Shown here: positions 4,791 to 7,289 of the stretch, one piece after another
Layout: each line of letters starts with the position of its first letter
Numbering within the stretch: position 1 is the stretch's first letter
Assembly: GCA_900319195.1 (NCBI GenBank)
Contig: ONNL01000066.1
Span: forward strand, 1-7,289
Length of the DNA: 7,289 nucleotides
Reading direction: 5' to 3'
Source: an uncultured Ruminococcus sp.
GTDB lineage: Bacteria > Bacillota > Clostridia > Oscillospirales > Ruminococcaceae
The notes under the pieces: generated by a model
What the model saw: the letters and a program-made list of their open reading frames with translations, nothing else
Database searches by the model: none
Told to the model about the DNA's origin: nothing
Made by a program: the position numbers and the translations under genes

Positions 4791-5528
4791 ATGAAGATCA
4801 CAGCTTCTGCAGCAGCTCTTGCAGCCGCTGCCGTTATTCCGTGTACAGCGGTATATGCCGCCGACAATACGAAAATAGGCTACGGTCAGGGTACGGCTGT
4901 TGACAACAGAAACCGTCCCGAAGGAGCTGTTCAGTTCAATGACCTGTATGCCGACCTTGATGCCTACGCCCTCTCGGAAGATGAAAACAGAATAATCATC
5001 ACCTTCGATCAGGGCTATGAAAACGGCTACACCGCGAAGATACTCGATACACTCAAAGAAAAGGACGTTCAGGCGATATTCTTCCTCACAGGCGATTATG
5101 CAAAAAAGGAAAAGGCGCTTGTAAGGCGAATGATAGACGAGGGACATATCCTCGGAAATCATACCATGAACCACCCGAGCCTGCCCTCTCTTTCTGAGAA
5201 TGAGGCGCGCAAGGAGATCATGGACCTCCACAACTACGTCCTTGACGAGTACGGGTATGAGATGCAGTATTTCCGCTTTCCGTGCGGCGAATTTTCCGAG
5301 CAGACGCTCGAAACGGTCAGAAGCTGCGGCTACAGAACAGTATTCTGGAGCTGCGCTTATGTTGACTGGAAGACCGATGCACAGCCCTCTCCCGAGGAGA
5401 GCCTGCAAAAGCTCACAGATTCCGCACACGGCGGAGAGATATTGCTCCTGCACTCTGTTTCATCGACAAATGCCGAGATACTCGGTGATGTCATTGATTC
5501 CCTCAGAGCAAAGGGCTATACGGTCTGA
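4791..5528 (+). CDS. pdaA: PdaA-like polysaccharide deacetylase (NodB/CE4 fold, delta-lactam de-N-acetylase type)
   Basis: 245 residues; AAAGGA lies 9 bases before the ATG. Residues 1-23 are a short signal peptide with probable cleavage after VYA. The NodB domain covers about 67-245. Motifs seen: TFDQGYENG (71-79) with catalytic-base D73; the metal pair H124 and H128 in HTMNH; RFPCG (162-166); FWSCAYVDWK (185-194); LLLHSV with H221. The YENG extension and the FWS...VDWK motif are typical of PdaA rather than general chitin deacetylases. PdaA removes the N-acetyl group from muramic acid for muramic-delta-lactam formation in spore-cortex peptidoglycan. Residue 74, Asp in most CE4 enzymes and Asn in Bacillus subtilis PdaA, is Gln here. 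The enzyme acts outside the membrane on peptidoglycan. No other sporulation gene is in the window, so a vegetative wall role is also possible. Confidence 0.9.
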   Translation: MKITASAAALAAAAVIPCTAVYAADNTKIGYGQGTAVDNRNRPEGAVQFNDLYADLDAYALSEDENRIIITFDQGYENGYTAKILDTLKEKDVQAIFFLTGDYAKKEKALVRRMIDEGHILGNHTMNHPSLPSLSENEARKEIMDLHNYVLDEYGYEMQYFRFPCGEFSEQTLETVRSCGYRTVFWSCAYVDWKTDAQPSPEESLQKLTDSAHGGEILLLHSVSSTNAEILGDVIDSLRAKGYTV

Positions 5529-5534
5529 CGCTTT

Positions 5535-5560
5535 GCGGAGGAGTTCCCCAACTCCTCCGC
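5535..5560. terminator. Perfect 11-bp hairpin after the deacetylase gene, no T-tract
   Basis: GCGGAGGAGTT (5535-5545) pairs with AACTCCTCCGC (5550-5560) over CCCC. It starts 6 bases after the stop, so it is probably the 3' end structure of this mRNA, but no T-run follows. TGCGGAGGA at its 5' side repeats the leader hairpin word at 4751-4759. Confidence 0.55.
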
Positions 5561-5575
5561 TTACTTAATCCCCTT

Positions 5576-5611
5576 GTGCCGCATTTTTATTTATCCCCAT
5601 AAATGCGGCAC
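5576..5611. terminator. Second perfect 11-bp hairpin between convergent genes
   Basis: GTGCCGCATTT (5576-5586) pairs with AAATGCGGCAC (5601-5611) across a 14-base AT-rich/CCCC loop. There is no T-run on either strand. It lies 15 bases after the first hairpin and about 60 bases beyond the stop of the minus-strand SPFH gene. It may be a shared 3' barrier for both converging transcripts or a REP-like element. Confidence 0.5.
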
Positions 5612-5669
5612 GTCCTATATCATGAGCAGATGAGCCTATCAGTCTTAAAATAATTCTGTTTTTTCATAA

Positions 5670-6578
5670 TTACTGCCCTGCTTCCGTAGATGTTGATGTT
5701 GATGCGGATGATGTATTATCTTCAAGCGGAACATCTATCAGCATACTGTTGTCGCTTCCGACAACTTTAGGCATCTGACCGTTCCACTTTTCGATCTGTT
5801 TATAGGCAATGACCTTATCGGTCAGCGACTCCTCAAGAAGCTTGTTAGCGTCCGCCTGAGCCTGTGCCTCAGCAAGTATAGCTTCAGCATCGGCATTTGC
5901 AGCGATTACCTTCTTCTGAGCGTCGGTATTCGATATAACAAGAGCCTGCTCCTGTTCGGTCTTTGTCTTGAGGAGATTCTGCTCAGCTACCTGCTTAGCC
6001 TCGATAGCCGTGTTGAATTCCTGCGAGAAATCGAAGTTCACGATGTTGAACTTCTCTATGAATATCCCGTAATCGTTCAGCTTTGCGTCGAGAGCAGTCT
6101 TTACCTCGTCGCCTACCGCAGTACGCTCTGTGATGAGCTGCTCGGCGGTGTACTTGGCTGTGACAGCCTTCATGCACTCCTGAACAACGGGAGTTATAAG
6201 TATCGTCTGATAATCAAGACCCACATTCTTGTACATAGAAGGGGAGTTGTCCGCGACAAGACGGTAGTTTACAGCAATGGTGCTGCTGACTGTCTGGAGG
6301 TCTTTTGAAACTGCCGAAGCGGGTGTCTCATAGACCTGTATCTTGTTGGACATATTCTCGACCTGCTGTATGAATGGGACTTTAAGATGAAAGCCCTCTT
6401 GATAAGACATATCCGAGACCTTTCCAAGTGTGAGCACAACGCCCGTATTACCTGCGGGGACTATTGCCGTAGAGTTTGCAACGATAAGAAGCGCAACTGC
6501 TCCTATCACTATCCACTTTACGCCCTTGAAATTGTGCTTTACTGAGCCGTCCTTGTTGAGTTCCTGAAATCTTGCCAT
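5670..6578 (-). CDS. Prohibitin-like SPFH/Band 7 membrane protein
   Basis: 302 residues; AAGGAG (6585-6590) lies 6 bases before the ATG. Residues 21-40 are a single N-terminal membrane segment, leading directly into VPAGNTGVVLTLGKV, the usual SPFH entry. The SPFH domain spans about 40-200, with prohibitin-type motifs YTAEQLITERTAV (143-155) and NIVNFDFSQEFNTAIEAKQVAEQ (178-200). An Ala/Glu/Lys/Gln-rich coiled coil follows (about 195-255), then KWNGQMPKVVG, common at the C-terminal side of this family, and a Ser/Thr tail (289-302). Such proteins form large ring or cage assemblies on the membrane and modulate proteases or lipid domains. The specific partner here is unknown. It starts 18 bases after the DUF1836 stop, so it is the second gene of a two-gene operon. 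The tail is encoded without frame disruption. Confidence 0.94.
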   Translation of the reverse strand: MARFQELNKDGSVKHNFKGVKWIVIGAVALLIVANSTAIVPAGNTGVVLTLGKVSDMSYQEGFHLKVPFIQQVENMSNKIQVYETPASAVSKDLQTVSSTIAVNYRLVADNSPSMYKNVGLDYQTILITPVVQECMKAVTAKYTAEQLITERTAVGDEVKTALDAKLNDYGIFIEKFNIVNFDFSQEFNTAIEAKQVAEQNLLKTKTEQEQALVISNTDAQKKVIAANADAEAILAEAQAQADANKLLEESLTDKVIAYKQIEKWNGQMPKVVGSDNSMLIDVPLEDNTSSASTSTSTEAGQ

Positions 6579-6596
6579 ATATTTCTCCTTGAGCCG

Positions 6597-7175
6597 TTAA
6601 GCTCCGTACTTTTCAAAAAAATGCCCGAGGGAGATCTCCATTTCTGCTTTCACGCGGCTGCTGCCGTATGCCATGAGCATTGTCAGCATTGCCATGTGGA
6701 GCTTATCCTCATCTGAATGGATATCATCCTTGTGCTTTATCATTTCTTCACCGACGAGCCTGTCGACAGCGTCATGACCGTAATTTCGGTTTTCCTCTGC
6801 GATGAATATTATCTCGCACATCATATCATAAAGGCTTTCCTCCTTGACTATATCGTCCGAGGTATCCTCTACGTCACCGTTTATAATGTGCATGAGCTTT
6901 GCAATGTCGTCGAGCTTCATAGCTCCGCGCAGCATATTGATGATAAGCACACGAAGCACCTGCTGCTCCGAATACTTCTTGCTCCTTGTGGGAGATATCC
7001 AGCCGCGCTTTATCCAGTTCTGAATGGTCGAGCCTTCAAGGCCTGTGAGCTTTGAAAGCTGTGAGAGCGTAAGTCCGCCCGTCATGTCTATCACAGGTTT
7101 GATAACAGCCGTAAAAGCCTTATCTCTTGCCTGCTGAGTGTATTTTATAGTTGTACCAGGTATAAATCTGTTCAT
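6597..7175 (-). CDS. DUF1836 domain protein with MerR-like helix-turn-helix
   Basis: 192 residues from the ATG at 7175. The ATG at 7181 is in frame but lies directly against the only RBS-like GGGGAA (7182-7187), while 7175 gives workable spacing. A DNA-binding helix-turn-helix covers about 35-60 (LTLSQLSKLTGLEGSTIQNW then IKRGWI), followed by a KKYSEQQV segment (66-73) resembling the wing of MerR-type proteins. The rest matches DUF1836: ILIINMLRGAMKLDDIAKLM-like helices, then INGDVEDTSDDIV and an acidic helical C-terminus. Family members are taken to be cytoplasmic regulators, but their effectors are not known to me. It leads the operon with the SPFH gene. Its promoter carries a perfect palindrome, so autoregulation is plausible inference. 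Confidence 0.92.
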   Translation of the reverse strand: MNRFIPGTTIKYTQQARDKAFTAVIKPVIDMTGGLTLSQLSKLTGLEGSTIQNWIKRGWISPTRSKKYSEQQVLRVLIINMLRGAMKLDDIAKLMHIINGDVEDTSDDIVKEESLYDMMCEIIFIAEENRNYGHDAVDRLVGEEMIKHKDDIHSDEDKLHMAMLTMLMAYGSSRVKAEMEISLGHFFEKYGA

Positions 7176-7205
7176 ATTCATTTCCCCATTTTAAATGATG
7201 AAAAG

Positions 7206-7234
7206 ATTATATCACAGGTTCATATGAACTACAA
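7206..7234 (-). promoter_or_regulatory. Sigma-A type promoter of the DUF1836-SPFH operon
   Basis: On the minus strand TTGTAG (complement of 7229-7234), a 17-base spacer and a consensus TATAAT (complement of 7206-7211). The predicted start is near 7199, giving a leader of about 24 bases to the ATG at 7175. Confidence 0.8.
7218..7229. promoter_or_regulatory. Perfect 12-bp palindrome in the promoter spacer, candidate operator
   Basis: GTTCATATGAAC is its own reverse complement and occupies the -35-proximal part of the spacer, touching the -35 box. A protein bound here would sit on the promoter face. The DUF1836 protein encoded downstream is the obvious candidate, by location only. Confidence 0.6.
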
Positions 7235-7289
7235 ACCGTATAGCGTGACGTTTTCGGACGAAATCCGCTGTTTTCTAAATGTTATCTGC

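Noticed and set aside
4713..5453. 246-residue minus-strand frame opposite the deacetylase gene
   Set aside because: The plus-strand protein has all the PdaA motifs; the reverse frame runs through the ireB terminator, has no family features and no RBS I can support.
5200..5568. 122-residue plus-strand frame inside the deacetylase gene
   Set aside because: An out-of-frame Arg/Ser-rich shadow of a clearly real gene that also runs through the trailer hairpin.
6717..7055. 112-residue plus-strand frame opposite the DUF1836 gene
   Set aside because: Shadow of a recognised family gene, with no RBS or context.
7255..7267. Small hairpin CGGA-CGAAA-TCCG near the right edge
   Set aside because: A 4-bp stem is too short to mean anything, and the neighbouring sequence is cut by the window end.

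Overview
The window looks like a chromosomal segment from a cellulosome-producing anaerobic Bacillota, most likely a Ruminococcus (Oscillospiraceae) gut or rumen fibre degrader. Direct evidence is two type I dockerin proteins with Thr-rich linkers and a CBM6 module. A set of genes typical of Bacillota/Clostridia supports this: an IreB (UPF0297) protein, a Cys-rich DUF1540 protein, a PdaA-type deacetylase and a DUF1836 regulator. Start sites have strong AGGAGG-like ribosome binding sites and several sigma-A type promoters are visible. The species assignment is inference.

Layout. (1) 1-1606, + strand: the 3' end of a large secreted fibre-degrading protein (Thr linker, CBM6, poly-Thr linker, dockerin). 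A small complete secreted protein follows, made of a signal peptide, an unrecognised beta-rich module and a dockerin. (2) 1607-1921, no gene: a G9/C8 hairpin terminator, a striking branched inverted repeat (1701-1765) and a terminator serving the opposite strand. (3) 1922-3733, - strand: a large acidic single-pass membrane protein of unknown function ending in an Asp/Tyr/Phe tail, with a very good promoter, a leader hairpin and a strong RBS. (4) 4026-4620, + strand: a DUF1540 peptide with eight cysteines, then ireB with its own promoter and terminator. (5) 4791-5528, + strand: a PdaA-like deacetylase flanked by hairpins. (6) 5529-5669: two tandem perfect hairpins between convergent genes. (7) 5670-7175, - strand: a two-gene operon, DUF1836 regulator then a prohibitin-like SPFH membrane protein, with a promoter whose spacer holds a perfect 12-bp palindrome.

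How the genes fit together. The two dockerin proteins should dock onto cohesin-bearing scaffoldins encoded elsewhere; their four calcium-loop repeats carry the same recognition core. The other genes concern the envelope and its regulation: PdaA modifies peptidoglycan, IreB is a target of the PASTA Ser/Thr kinase that monitors the cell wall, and the SPFH protein organises membrane complexes. They look like independent transcription units rather than one pathway. I see no phage, CRISPR, transposase, tRNA or rRNA. The most unusual items are the branched inverted repeat, the palindrome in the DUF1836 promoter, the dockerin protein without a recognised enzyme, and the Asp/Tyr tail of the membrane protein.
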